From contig CAYMCM010000001.1 of the NCBI GenBank assembly GCA_964388945.1, positions 1 through 64,000 of the forward strand: 64,000 nt of DNA, read 5' to 3'. Position numbers and translations under genes: made by a program. This document shows positions 1-8,365 of this stretch, one piece after another. The notes under the pieces are model-generated. The model saw only the letters and a program-made list of their open reading frames with translations. It made no database searches and was not told the origin of the DNA. Each line of letters opens with the position of its first letter. Position 1 is the stretch's first letter. Source of the stretch: Roseburia_D sp964388945 (GTDB lineage: Bacteria; Bacillota; Clostridia; Lachnospirales; Lachnospiraceae).

Positions 1-25
1 TGATTCTCATTACTTGACTTGCCAT
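1..25 (-). CDS. rpsJ: 30S ribosomal protein S10, N-terminal fragment
   Basis: Only the first eight codons are in the window; the gene runs off the left edge. They read MASQVMRI, the usual start of S10 in Clostridia. An AGGAGG Shine-Dalgarno sequence at 37-42 lies 11 bases upstream. S10 is a small-subunit ribosomal protein and normally the first gene of the large S10-spc ribosomal protein operon, which is presumably what follows outside the window. The call rests on this short peptide, the strong promoter and the long leader, so it is likely but not proven. Confidence 0.72.
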
Positions 26-250
26 AAAAAAAGTCGCCTCCTTTTCGCACTTTTACTTCAGTACGACAAGCGGTGACTGTACACTTCTCCGTGTGTGTCC
101 TATGGATTTACACACGCTGTTTCTACCTTTCGTAGACATCTTTGATTCGTACAGTGACTTGTCGCCAGTTTCCTAACTTGACATTCGCTCCACGGAAAAC
201 CTGCCATATCAGGCAGCAACCTCGCGCTTCAACGCTATCATGTCACAGCA
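26..250 (-). promoter_or_regulatory. Long structured 5' leader of the S10 operon
   Basis: About 225 bases separate the promoter from the rpsJ start, with no ORF. The transcribed strand holds several short inverted repeats, for example GTGTGT and ACACAC arms around positions 93-120 and a GCTGCC/GGCAG pair near 200-220. S10 operons are commonly autoregulated by r-protein L4 binding to the leader. That this leader works the same way is inference from position and structure only. Confidence 0.5.
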
Positions 251-256
251 CTTGCT

Positions 257-285
257 AGTATACATGATATTTCCGGCGTTTGCAA
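257..285 (-). promoter_or_regulatory. Sigma-A promoter of the S10 operon
   Basis: Reading the minus strand, TTGCAA (280-285) and TATACT (257-262) are separated by exactly 17 bp. It faces the rpsJ leader and diverges from the promoter at 375-403. Confidence 0.65.
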
Positions 286-374
286 CACTTTTTTAAAGGA
301 AATTGTATTTTTTTGTGTACATTCTCATGCACGCCAAATCCGACATACTTCCGCTTTCGAAAGAGCAAAAAAGA

Positions 375-403
375 TTGACGCTGACGCGCCCTGCCGATAT
401 AAT
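375..403 (+). promoter_or_regulatory. Sigma-A promoter of the methyltransferase gene
   Basis: TTGACG (375-380) and TATAAT (398-403) with a 17-bp spacer, about 55 bp before the ATG at 458. This is a near-consensus vegetative promoter. Confidence 0.7.
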
Positions 404-457
404 AACTTCATATATAATAGGTAAACAAATAAATTACAGATATAAGAGGATTTTAAT

Positions 458-1318
458 ATGTGGATTGCAGATCAATGGAAAGATTATGAAGTGATAGACT
501 GTTCAAAAGGAGAAAAAGCCGAACGCTGGGGCGATTATATTCTGGTACGCCCTGATCCGCAGGTCATCTGGGACACTCCGCAGAACAATCGGTGCTGGAA
601 AAAGATGAACGCGCATTACCACCGCAGCAAAAAAGGCGGCGGCGAATGGGAATTTTTTGATCTCCCCAAGCAGTGGAGTATTCAATACAAGAACCTGACT
701 TTTCAGCTAAAACCGTTCAGTTTTAAACACACCGGACTTTTTCCGGAACAGGCAGTCAATTGGGACTGGTGTTCCCAAAAGATCAAAAATGCACATCGTC
801 CGGTCAAGGTCTTAAACCTGTTCGCTTACACCGGAGGCGCTACGATCGCCGCCGCTGCTGCAGGTGCTTCCGTGACGCACGTTGACGCCTCAAAAGGTAT
901 GGTCACCTGGGCAAAGGAAAACGCGGCATCCTCCGGACTCGCTGATGCGCCGATCCGCTGGATCGTAGACGACTGTGTCAAATTCGTTGAGCGCGAGATC
1001 CGCCGCGGAAACCACTATGACGCGATCATCATGGACCCGCCTTCTTACGGCAGAGGTACCAAGGGTGAGATCTGGAAGATTGAAGACTGCGTTTACCCGC
1101 TGATCGAACTCTGCGCAAAACTGCTCTCGGACGATCCGCTGTTCTTTTTGATCAGTTCTTACACAACCGGACTTCAGCCTGCGGTACTTTCTTATATGCT
1201 CGGTACCGCCTTAAAGGATTTCGGCGGCAGTGTCCGCTCCGAAGAAATCGGACTGCCAGTCTCTGCGACCGGGCTGGTGCTCCCATGCGGTGCTTCTGGA
1301 AGATGGGAAAGAAAATAA
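458..1318 (+). CDS. Class I SAM-dependent methyltransferase, RlmI/RlmK-like
   Basis: 286 residues. The Rossmann motif I is seen as LNLFAYTGGAT, followed by an acidic VDAS at the end of strand 2 and a MDPPSYGRG motif IV, the catalytic-loop pattern of the COG1092 / Methyltrans_SAM family that methylates 23S rRNA. Unlike RlmI it has no N-terminal PUA domain, so it is the short form common in Firmicutes, and the exact rRNA base cannot be told. The start is supported by an AGAGGA site just upstream and by the promoter at 375-403. It is a single-gene unit ending in a strong bidirectional hairpin at 1325-1361. Family assignment is firm; the substrate is inferred. Confidence 0.85.
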   Translation: MWIADQWKDYEVIDCSKGEKAERWGDYILVRPDPQVIWDTPQNNRCWKKMNAHYHRSKKGGGEWEFFDLPKQWSIQYKNLTFQLKPFSFKHTGLFPEQAVNWDWCSQKIKNAHRPVKVLNLFAYTGGATIAAAAAGASVTHVDASKGMVTWAKENAASSGLADAPIRWIVDDCVKFVEREIRRGNHYDAIIMDPPSYGRGTKGEIWKIEDCVYPLIELCAKLLSDDPLFFLISSYTTGLQPAVLSYMLGTALKDFGGSVRSEEIGLPVSATGLVLPCGASGRWERK

Positions 1319-1324
1319 AAAGAC

Positions 1325-1361
1325 AGCCGGGAAATGCCATGCATTTTCCGGCTTCTTTTTT
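1325..1361. terminator. Bidirectional rho-independent terminator
   Basis: A 12-bp near-perfect stem (1325-1336 with 1342-1353, loop CCATG) is flanked by A-rich sequence on one side and TTCTTTTTT on the other. It can end both the methyltransferase transcript and the converging operon that closes at 1379. Confidence 0.8.
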
Positions 1362-1378
1362 GTTCCCCGTCCTGCTTT

Positions 1379-1954
1379 CTATCCTTCCAGATCCATGCTC
1401 TTTAAGATCATATCCACGCACCGGTCGATCCCGAACATACTGCTGTTTAAAACCAGATCGTATCCCGATGCCTGATCCCATTCCTCATTGGTATAAAAAC
1501 GGTAAAAGGACGCACGTGCCTTATCTGTCTCTGCAATCTTTCTGGCCGCTTTTTCTTCCGAAATGTGATTCTCTTTTGCCACACGTTCCACACGGAACTG
1601 CCGATCGGCATGAATGAATACACGTAAAGTATCCGCTCTGTCCTTCGTGATATAATTTCCGCAGCGACCGATCAGTACACAAGGCTCCTGTTCAACCAGT
1701 TTTTTTATCTCTTGAAACGGTTTTTTCTCCATTCCCTGTGTCAGTGTGCTCATCGCGATCGCATAGAGCAGACTGTCTACCGGCTTTTCCTGATAAAAAG
1801 ACCGCACTTCATCATAACTGCCGTCCTTTTTTGCAAGTTCTAAAAGCTTCTCTTTGTCATAAAGCGGACATCCCAGTCTCTCAGCAACCTTTTGCCCGAT
1901 CTCCAGGCCGCCGCTTCCATACTGTCTTCCCACGGTAAGAATCATCTTTTTCAT
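1379..1954 (-). CDS. Cytidylate kinase-like family protein
   Basis: About 191 residues beginning MKKMILTVGRQYGSGG, the modified P-loop of the cytidylate-kinase-like (AAA_26) family widespread in Clostridia. Further hallmarks are CVLIGRCGNYI and RVFIHAD in the middle. Members resemble CMP kinase but their substrate is unknown. An in-frame ATG 15 bases upstream (1969) has AAAGGG directly abutting it, too close to work; the ATG at 1954 has GGAG nine bases away and is preferred. It is the last gene of a minus-strand run with traX and the sensor-GGDEF gene and ends at the terminator at 1325-1361. Confidence 0.75.
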   Translation of the reverse strand: MKKMILTVGRQYGSGGLEIGQKVAERLGCPLYDKEKLLELAKKDGSYDEVRSFYQEKPVDSLLYAIAMSTLTQGMEKKPFQEIKKLVEQEPCVLIGRCGNYITKDRADTLRVFIHADRQFRVERVAKENHISEEKAARKIAETDKARASFYRFYTNEEWDQASGYDLVLNSSMFGIDRCVDMILKSMDLEG

Positions 1955-1990
1955 GTCCATCGTCTCCATTCCCTTTGTATTTCATTTATC

Positions 1991-2815
1991 TTATATTGCC
2001 GGCATACTCCCCATACCCATCAGATAAACGATCAGATACAGTATAAGCAGATGCACCGGATAGAATGCATAAAAGAAATATTTGATATTTAATCCGCGCT
2101 TTCCATTATAAAATGCAATCGGTAAAAATGCGATTGGTGCGGTAAGCTCCCAGCAAAACGCCACGCATCCTGCCACGATCTGCTGTACCTTTGTCTTCCG
2201 GAAAATATAAAGTATCATGATGCAGATCACTCCCTTTCCGGCATAATCCGTCTTTAACAGTTCCGCCAGCATGATTCCGCCCGCCAGTGCTGCGATATAC
2301 AGAGCAATGCGCTGCCATTGTCTCCAATTTAGCCGCTCCTCGATCCAGCGAAATGCGATCATGGTCAAAAGCCCGATAAACAACGTAAAAAATACATTTT
2401 GATAGGAAAAGTCTATCTTCCCTCGAAATGCCAGATCAAACGGCAGCTCAGAGATCAGTGCAAACGCAAACAGTCTCAGCGCATATTTTGTCACATCGCG
2501 CGTATGCAAAAAACCCTGTATCAGCAAAAAACAGAATATCGGAAATGCCACGCGCCCAATCAGCCGCATCGCAGTGTAACTCCAATACAATACCGCATTC
2601 TCATTAAGCCACTGTATTGTGCCCGCAGGATCTGCGGCATTTATTTCATTGATCCCATGTACCAAAAGCAGTCTGCCGAGTATTGCTGCGCCAATGTGAT
2701 CGATCAGCATCGTTGTGATCGCAATGATCTTTAATGTGCTTCCGCTGATCCCCGCCCTCTGCTTTTTGACCTGCTTTTTTGTTCCCATTTCCTGATAATC
2801 CATTTCTCCTATCAT
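1991..2815 (-). CDS. TraX family membrane protein
   Basis: 274 residues with a short basic cytoplasmic N-terminus, then LKIIAITTMLIDHIGA, the conserved opening of the TraX family, and about eight hydrophobic segments. TraX of the F plasmid N-acetylates pilin. Chromosomal Firmicutes homologues are probably membrane acyltransferases of unknown substrate, and no conjugation genes lie nearby. The start is three bases past the stop of the upstream sensor-GGDEF gene, so the two are very likely co-transcribed. Confidence 0.8.
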   Translation of the reverse strand: MIGEMDYQEMGTKKQVKKQRAGISGSTLKIIAITTMLIDHIGAAILGRLLLVHGINEINAADPAGTIQWLNENAVLYWSYTAMRLIGRVAFPIFCFLLIQGFLHTRDVTKYALRLFAFALISELPFDLAFRGKIDFSYQNVFFTLFIGLLTMIAFRWIEERLNWRQWQRIALYIAALAGGIMLAELLKTDYAGKGVICIMILYIFRKTKVQQIVAGCVAFCWELTAPIAFLPIAFYNGKRGLNIKYFFYAFYPVHLLILYLIVYLMGMGSMPAI

Positions 2816-2818
2816 CCT

Positions 2819-5131
2819 TTATCCCTGTTTATTTTTTGCAACTTCTTTTTTGCGGTGCTGCTTGACCTCATATAACCTTTCATCCGCTTTCGCAAGCGCC
2901 TCTTCTAACGTCATTTCCTTCTTTGGCTCTATTGCCACCGCACCTGCCGAAATCGTGACGTTGTATGGTTTATCAGTATTTTCATTTTCACGTTCAAATG
3001 CCTCGTACAGCCCACGCAAAAATCCTTCTCCGCCATCTGCATCTTCATAATACAACATCCCGGCAAATTCATCTCCGCCAATACGCCCTGCAACGCCTTT
3101 TCCTTTTATCTGTCCCGCAAGGAGCCTTCCGATCATCTTTAATGAAAAATCTCCATTTTCATGTCCATACCTGTCATTGATGATCTTTAAATTATTCATA
3201 TCCGCATACAACACCAGGATCGGCTTTCCGTTCTCTTTTGCTTCTTTTAACATTTTTTCGGCTTCCTGATAAAATCCACGCCGATTCAAGACCATAGTTA
3301 GACCATCCGATTTTGACAGCGTATCCAATACAATATTGTGCTCCCGCATTGCCTCAAAACTTTCTTCCAACTGCTGCTGGATTTTTTCGTTTACTTTAAG
3401 CAGATTAATGATGCGCATCGCGGAACTCATCTGATTTACAAGAAACTCACCGTTTTCAAAGATCTCATCTGTCAGATCGCAGATCAGCACTCCGTACAAC
3501 CGCTCGTTATAAAATAACGGAATCTGTACAAAGGAATACTTTTCCTCCATCCGCACATACGGACAATCTAAAAGATCTTCCACTGCGGTCTTCTGTTCGG
3601 TAAACGGCACGGAAACCACATTGTCACCGCATTTTACCGCTTTTAAGCAGAGATGATCCGGTGTTTCAAATTCCTCCCGAAACAGATGGATCTGCGGCTC
3701 CTCAAACGCATATAAAAACGCATGGTTAATATGCAGCCACTCCAGATTGTTCAAAATAAGCGCATAGCTCTGGTCATTTCCATTTTCAAATTCCAGCATA
3801 TCACGCACAAAAAGCTTCATGGAGTAATTATCTTCCTGCTGCTCATCCCGCTGTCTGCCATTTTCATAATCCATCGCCCGTATGATCCTGCGATACGCAA
3901 GTGAAAAGCTATGTTCCATCCTATAAAGCTGTTCCGGCTCCGTGATCCGCGCTTTTAGGATACGCTCTACTCTTTTCATAACCCCGAGCAAATTCTCTAC
4001 ATCCGCATCCACCATTGCCCCGAGATCCAAAAAACGATCGATATACATCTGAATCTCTTTCTCGTTTACAGTATAGGTTCCCGCCGCAACCTGATGTCTC
4101 ACATATTCGCCGAACTGACGCATATTTTCTTTTATTTTTTCCATGCGTCCGGCATCCTCTCGGTCTCCGGAGCGCCAGAATATATCCTCGAATGCATTTG
4201 CCATGCCGAACAGCTCCTGCGGACTGTCTGCATTCTCAGAATTGTCCTCTTCTTTTTCACACACGGAATCGCGCAGTACAAAATGGGTCGGTATTTTTTT
4301 GCTTTCCACCTGTTCCCCACGAAGCATTGCAAGTGCCATATTAAGTGCCTCTTCACCGAGGATTCCGCCATCCGCGCGCACGGATGCGATCGGAGGGTTC
4401 GCCCTTGTTGCCGCCACAGTGTCATCAAATCCGACCACAGAAATATTCCTGCCCGGCTGTATATTTCTGCGCTTTAATTCTTCGTACAATCCAATCGCCG
4501 TATCATCATTGACACAAAATACCGCATCCAGATCCGGATTTTGATCCAGAAATCTTTGTGTGATCTCCCGATTCTTTCTGGTAAGGGTTCCTTCCGCAAA
4601 AACATTTTCTCCATGCGGCAGCCCATATTCCTGCAACACCGAAAAGAAGGTTTCCTTTCGTTCCTCGGCATCCAGATTCGTACTGCTTCCGCCGATCATG
4701 CCGATCTTTTTGCAGCCCACTTCTTTTATCAGGTATTCCAGTGCCTGACGTACACCGGTATGATTGTCATATGCGACATCCACATATCCATCTATCTGTG
4801 ACGCGATCAGTACGCATGGTACTTTATACCTTGCAAGCATCCGTCTAAACCGTTCTGCCGAAACACAATACCCGATACTCCCTGCCATCACTAAAAGCGC
4901 ATCGATCCTCTCTTTTTCCGCATATGAAAATATCGTATTATACTGATATTCATAACGAAGCTCTCTATTTTCTGACAAATCCCGATCCAGATATTTTCCG
5001 GGAAACACCACTACATTTACATCCAGACGTCTCGCCGCACGGAGCAGGCCCTTGCTTACTACCTTTGTAAAATCATCCAGTATTCCCCCGGCTAAAACCC
5101 CGATCGTTATCCTCTTTTGTTCTTTCTCCAA
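2819..5131 (-). CDS. Cytoplasmic sugar-sensor (LacI-type) / GGDEF diguanylate cyclase
   Basis: 770 residues. Residues 1 to about 290 form a periplasmic-binding-like ligand domain (ITIGVLAGGI start, KKIGMIGGSS, AVFCVNDDTAIG, VVGFDD), as in LacI-family regulators but with no helix-turn-helix ahead of it. A long helical and GAF-like middle follows, then a GGDEF domain with intact GGDEF at about 685-689 and SAGAVAI near the end. There is no signal peptide or membrane segment, so ligand sensing should be cytoplasmic. The RxxD inhibition site is not seen five residues before GGDEF. It likely makes cyclic di-GMP in response to a sugar or metabolite; the ligand is unknown. It heads traX and the kinase-like gene. 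Confidence 0.82.
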   Translation of the reverse strand: MEKEQKRITIGVLAGGILDDFTKVVSKGLLRAARRLDVNVVVFPGKYLDRDLSENRELRYEYQYNTIFSYAEKERIDALLVMAGSIGYCVSAERFRRMLARYKVPCVLIASQIDGYVDVAYDNHTGVRQALEYLIKEVGCKKIGMIGGSSTNLDAEERKETFFSVLQEYGLPHGENVFAEGTLTRKNREITQRFLDQNPDLDAVFCVNDDTAIGLYEELKRRNIQPGRNISVVGFDDTVAATRANPPIASVRADGGILGEEALNMALAMLRGEQVESKKIPTHFVLRDSVCEKEEDNSENADSPQELFGMANAFEDIFWRSGDREDAGRMEKIKENMRQFGEYVRHQVAAGTYTVNEKEIQMYIDRFLDLGAMVDADVENLLGVMKRVERILKARITEPEQLYRMEHSFSLAYRRIIRAMDYENGRQRDEQQEDNYSMKLFVRDMLEFENGNDQSYALILNNLEWLHINHAFLYAFEEPQIHLFREEFETPDHLCLKAVKCGDNVVSVPFTEQKTAVEDLLDCPYVRMEEKYSFVQIPLFYNERLYGVLICDLTDEIFENGEFLVNQMSSAMRIINLLKVNEKIQQQLEESFEAMREHNIVLDTLSKSDGLTMVLNRRGFYQEAEKMLKEAKENGKPILVLYADMNNLKIINDRYGHENGDFSLKMIGRLLAGQIKGKGVAGRIGGDEFAGMLYYEDADGGEGFLRGLYEAFERENENTDKPYNVTISAGAVAIEPKKEMTLEEALAKADERLYEVKQHRKKEVAKNKQG

Positions 5132-5159
5132 TGCTAATCCCTTCTCTGTGACTTATTAT

Positions 5160-5546
5160 TTACTCCAAAAACAATCCGGTCATTCCATCATAACCAAATC
5201 GTTTTAACACATTGCAGATCCCATCCCTGATCTCCTCTCTGGAATAGTCTGCCTTCTCTAAAAATTCCCCTTCATAACTGTTCATATGATTATAAAACAA
5301 AAGTGCGATCTTTAAGCCTTCCGGATCACCTTCCTCCAACAGATCATAAAGTCTGTTCTCCGCCTCATTGATCTTTCCTTCGTCTGCAAGATTGATCAGA
5401 GCATTCAGCTTTTCTCCGTTGTCTGCCGACATAGTATCAAGCAGCCTGTCCTCTTCCTCGCCTTCTTCGTCCAGTCCAAATACAAGTTTCATAACAGTGC
5501 GCACCAGTTCATGGATCAGACGCATAATATAATCCTGTTCAAACAT
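5160..5546 (-). CDS. DUF6483-like small acidic protein
   Basis: 128 residues from MFEQDYIMRLIHELVRTVMK. It has an amphipathic N-terminal helix, an acidic stretch (GLDEEGEEEDR) and a helical repeat-like C-terminal part. This matches an uncharacterised Lachnospiraceae family I associate with DUF6483. No function is known. A GTG/ATG further upstream would extend it by 16 residues, but AAAGGGAG lies six bases before the chosen ATG. It sits 28 bases upstream of the sensor-GGDEF gene in the same direction and may belong to its operon. Confidence 0.6.
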   Translation of the reverse strand: MFEQDYIMRLIHELVRTVMKLVFGLDEEGEEEDRLLDTMSADNGEKLNALINLADEGKINEAENRLYDLLEEGDPEGLKIALLFYNHMNSYEGEFLEKADYSREEIRDGICNVLKRFGYDGMTGLFLE

Positions 5547-5656
5547 TCCATGCTCCCTTTCTCCCCATCTTCTTCTACTTTCCATCATAATCAATCTGCG
5601 GGAAATTGTACAGTAATTTTTTTAACTGACAGAGCCTGCACCATATAAATTCAACG

Positions 5657-5692
5657 AAAAAACTCCGGTCGGGGGAATGACCGGAGTTTTTC
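5657..5692 (-). terminator. Rho-independent terminator after the CAP-domain gene
   Basis: A 10-bp perfect stem, AACTCCGGTC / GACCGGAGTT (5661-5670 with 5679-5688), is followed on the minus strand by TTTTTT. The plus strand also has a short T tract, so it may work both ways. Confidence 0.8.
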
Positions 5693-5728
5693 TGTTATCT
5701 CTATGATAAATGTCTAGAATTTCTTTGT

Positions 5729-6394
5729 CTAATAGGTAAACAACTGTGTCCAGTAATTTGTCCCTTTCGCATTTTGATAATGTCCCACACCGATCTTCGT
5801 GAATTTTGCATTCAGAATATTGGCTCTGTGTCCTTCACTGTTCATCCATGCTTTCATTACATCCTCCGGCGTTTTCTGTCCCCATGCAATATTTTCACCT
5901 GAACCGCGATAAGATACGCCCTGTTCTTTTAACGCCGTGCTAAAATTGCTTCCGTTCGGTCTTGTATGGGAAAAAGACTGCTCGGTTTCTTTTGCGCGCA
6001 CCAGCGCTGCCGCTTCGATATTTTCATCCAGTGTCAGTTCTCCAAGACCTGCTTTAGCACGCTCCGCATTCACCAGCTTTACAACCTGATGTGCAAATGA
6101 GGTTTCTGTCTCATCCTCCTGCGGCTTATTTTCCGGTGTTGTATCTGGTGTCGTCTCCGGTTTTGTTTCCGGCTTTGTTTCCGGAACACAGTTATTCCAT
6201 TTACTGCTATTCCCAAGCTGCGCAAGAATATCTTTTACGCTGTCACAATCACTTATCGTTCCTCCGACTACTGTAACTCTGCCGCTTTTGGCACAATTCC
6301 CCGCCAGATTTCCGGTTCCCGCATGTACCGCAAGCGGAGATGCCGTTGTTGCGATGACTGCTGCTGCCAGTGCTGCTATATATCCTTTTTTCAT
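5729..6394 (-). CDS. Secreted CAP-domain (SCP/YkwD-like) protein
   Basis: 221 residues. A signal peptide (MKKGYIAALAAAVIATTASPLAVHA) is followed by a short cysteine-containing region, a proline/threonine/glutamate linker with repeated KPET units (about 75-100) and a C-terminal CAP domain with VKLVNAERAKAGL, FSHTRPNGSNF, SGENIAWG and WMNSEGHRANIL. Bacterial CAP proteins are exported, associate with the wall and are often made with wall remodelling or sporulation; enzymatic activity is not established. It is a single-gene unit with a terminator at 5657-5692 and a WalR-like box at 6451-6467 upstream. Confidence 0.85.
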   Translation of the reverse strand: MKKGYIAALAAAVIATTASPLAVHAGTGNLAGNCAKSGRVTVVGGTISDCDSVKDILAQLGNSSKWNNCVPETKPETKPETTPDTTPENKPQEDETETSFAHQVVKLVNAERAKAGLGELTLDENIEAAALVRAKETEQSFSHTRPNGSNFSTALKEQGVSYRGSGENIAWGQKTPEDVMKAWMNSEGHRANILNAKFTKIGVGHYQNAKGTNYWTQLFTY

Positions 6395-6450
6395 GTTTCC
6401 CTCTCTTTCTTTTGAAATCGTTTGAATTATTTCGTTTTGATTTCAAATTT

Positions 6451-6467
6451 GTTACATTTTTGTTACA
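6451..6467 (-). promoter_or_regulatory. WalR-like direct repeat upstream of the CAP-domain gene
   Basis: On the minus strand two TGTAAC hexamers are separated by five bases (AAAAA), matching the WalR (YycF) consensus TGTWAH-N5-TGTWAH. It lies about 57 bp before the start codon in the gene's own orientation. Binding is inferred from the match. Confidence 0.5.
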
Positions 6468-6591
6468 TCAAGAATCATAACATGAATATTTAGACATAGA
6501 CAGCCACAATATCTGGAACAGATGGAATATATTTCATCCCGCTTGTCTTTATCTGTCAAACTACCAGTATGCAATAAATCAAATTTGGGGT

Positions 6592-6624
6592 ACAAAAAAT
6601 GAGGAAAGTGTCTCCACTTTCCTC
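6592..6624 (-). terminator. Rho-independent terminator after glucokinase
   Basis: A 10-bp perfect stem, GAGGAAAGTG / CACTTTCCTC (6601-6610 with 6615-6624), is followed on the minus strand by ATTTTTTG. Confidence 0.8.
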
Positions 6625-6650
6625 AAACGTTTTGTAATGGTATTTATCTC

Positions 6651-7592
6651 CTACATATCAAGCAGCATCTGTACACATCCATACATTCCTGCCTGATTTC
6701 CAAGTGTCGCAAGCGCAAACTCTGCTTTTTTGCAGGCATGGAATGTAGTCGCCATATAGTGTTTCTGGATGACATCAATCAGAATGCTTCCAGCTTTTGA
6801 AACACCGCCGCCGATTACAACAATCTCCGGATTAACCACACATGCCACATTTGCCAGTGCCTTGCCGAGCACTTTTCCAAGCTCCTCCACGAGTTCTTTT
6901 GCAACAGCATCGTCTGCTTTTGCAGCATCAAAGATCGCTTTCGCTGTCAGTTCTGTTTCACTCTTTAACACAGTCTCTCTGTCGTCAGATGTGAGCAGTT
7001 TCTTTGCCATGCGGACAATTCCGGTCGCGGATGCGTACTGCTCCAGGCATCCTTTCTTGCCACAGCCGCAGGTATCTGTTTCTTCTTCATTGACCATGAT
7101 ATGTCCAATCTCACCGCCTGCACCATTTGCACCTGCAACGATCTTTCCGCCGACAATGATTCCGCCGCCGACACCGGTTCCAAGTGTTACCATAACTACA
7201 TCTTTGTGACCTTTTCCGCCACCCTGCCACATTTCGCCAAGTGCCGCAACATTTGCATCATTACCTACTTTTACGGAAAATCCGGTGCGCTTCTCTAAAA
7301 CATCTGCCACATTAAATTCGCCCCAGCCCAAGTTTACGCACTGAAGTACCGTACCATCATCGGTAACCGGTCCCGGAACACCTACGCCGATCCCCTGTAC
7401 TTCTTCTTTCGCAATGCCGGCAGACTGCATCTTGCCTTCGATCGATGCCGCAACATCATCTAAGATAGATGCGCCTTTATTTTCTGTGTTTGTCTTGATC
7501 TCCCAGTCTTCCACCAGTGTTCCGTTCATCTCAAACAGACCGATCTTGCACGTTGTTCCTCCAATGTCCACTCCAAAACCATACTTCTTCAT
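6651..7592 (-). CDS. glcK: ROK family glucokinase
   Basis: 313 residues, the usual size. The phosphate-binding loop is GVDIGGTTCKIGLFE at the N-terminus, VTLGTGVGGGII forms the sugar and ROK signature, and the zinc-binding CGCGKKGCLEQYAS lies at about 175-188. It phosphorylates glucose to glucose 6-phosphate in the cytoplasm. This suits a strain that imports disaccharides and oligosaccharides and cleaves them intracellularly, as the loci further right do. The unit is monocistronic, with its own terminator 27 bases downstream. Specificity for glucose over other hexoses is inferred from the family. Confidence 0.88.
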   Translation of the reverse strand: MKKYGFGVDIGGTTCKIGLFEMNGTLVEDWEIKTNTENKGASILDDVAASIEGKMQSAGIAKEEVQGIGVGVPGPVTDDGTVLQCVNLGWGEFNVADVLEKRTGFSVKVGNDANVAALGEMWQGGGKGHKDVVMVTLGTGVGGGIIVGGKIVAGANGAGGEIGHIMVNEEETDTCGCGKKGCLEQYASATGIVRMAKKLLTSDDRETVLKSETELTAKAIFDAAKADDAVAKELVEELGKVLGKALANVACVVNPEIVVIGGGVSKAGSILIDVIQKHYMATTFHACKKAEFALATLGNQAGMYGCVQMLLDM

Positions 7593-7679
7593 TTTCTAAT
7601 TTACTCCTTTATTTTCTTTTTTTCTAAAAAACGAGAATTTTCATCCATAATTTCAGTATAAGTGACCATTTTCGTCCTG

Positions 7680-8345
7680 TCAATGGCTTTCGCTTTCTCC
7701 TAATATATAAGAAATCAGCTTTTCTGTCAGACCTTCTTCGTCCACGCCATATGCCGCTCCGATCACGCAGTCTGCGCTGTAAAGACCTGTTTCCTTTGTC
7801 CATTCGTTTCCGGTGATCTCAATGCCGCACGGATAAGTCTGCTTTGTCTCCTCGTCTGTAGTATACACCAGTTTGTCCTCATATTTTTCCATCAGATCTT
7901 CCGGCAAAACCGTGGAAAGATCCTGCAGATTCGATGTCACTCCGATCAGATCAAACGTTGCCTTGTCTGACATATAGACTTCTGCGCCGCCTGCTTCTAA
8001 AATGGTCAGAATCGAACTGAATGTATAATAATTGTTCTGTCCCACACCGGTTGGATCTACATGAAGTCCATTGTTTACGGCCACTTCCTGCTTTGCCGTA
8101 TCATATCCATGCTCCGAAAGCAGTTCATCAAACATACGGTTGTCATCATCACTCACCGCCTCTAAATCCGCATTGACCATCAATACATGCGCCACCTCTT
8201 CTTTGCGTGTCGCATAACTGATGATCAGGTAGATCACAAAAATGACCGCAAACGTAATGCCGATGATATACCATTTATAATAATCCCATATATATGAGAT
8301 TCTGTCCTTTGGCTCCATTTCTTTTAATACAACTTTTTTCTCCAT
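7680..8345 (-). CDS. Membrane-anchored protein of unknown function
   Basis: About 221 residues: a 22-residue charged cytoplasmic N-terminus with DRISYIWDYYKWYIIG, one transmembrane helix (about 26-48) and an extracytoplasmic domain of about 170 residues. I do not recognise the family. The WDYYKW-type membrane-proximal motif occurs in Clostridia proteins of unknown role. The ATG at 8366 overlaps the PBP stop codon (TAATG), but AGAAAGGA lies nine bases before the ATG at 8345, so the shorter start is preferred. Tight linkage to the class A PBP suggests a role in wall synthesis or export; that is inference. Confidence 0.6.
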   Translation of the reverse strand: MEKKVVLKEMEPKDRISYIWDYYKWYIIGITFAVIFVIYLIISYATRKEEVAHVLMVNADLEAVSDDDNRMFDELLSEHGYDTAKQEVAVNNGLHVDPTGVGQNNYYTFSSILTILEAGGAEVYMSDKATFDLIGVTSNLQDLSTVLPEDLMEKYEDKLVYTTDEETKQTYPCGIEITGNEWTKETGLYSADCVIGAAYGVDEEGLTEKLISYILGESESH

Positions 8346-8365
8346 CGTTCCCAGATCCTTTCTCA

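Noticed and set aside
303..494. 63-codon plus-strand frame before the methyltransferase
   Set aside because: It runs through the promoter at 375-403 and has no ribosome binding site.
1991..2815. Conjugative element suggested by TraX
   Set aside because: No relaxase, type IV secretion or integrase gene is nearby; chromosomal TraX-family genes are common in Clostridia.
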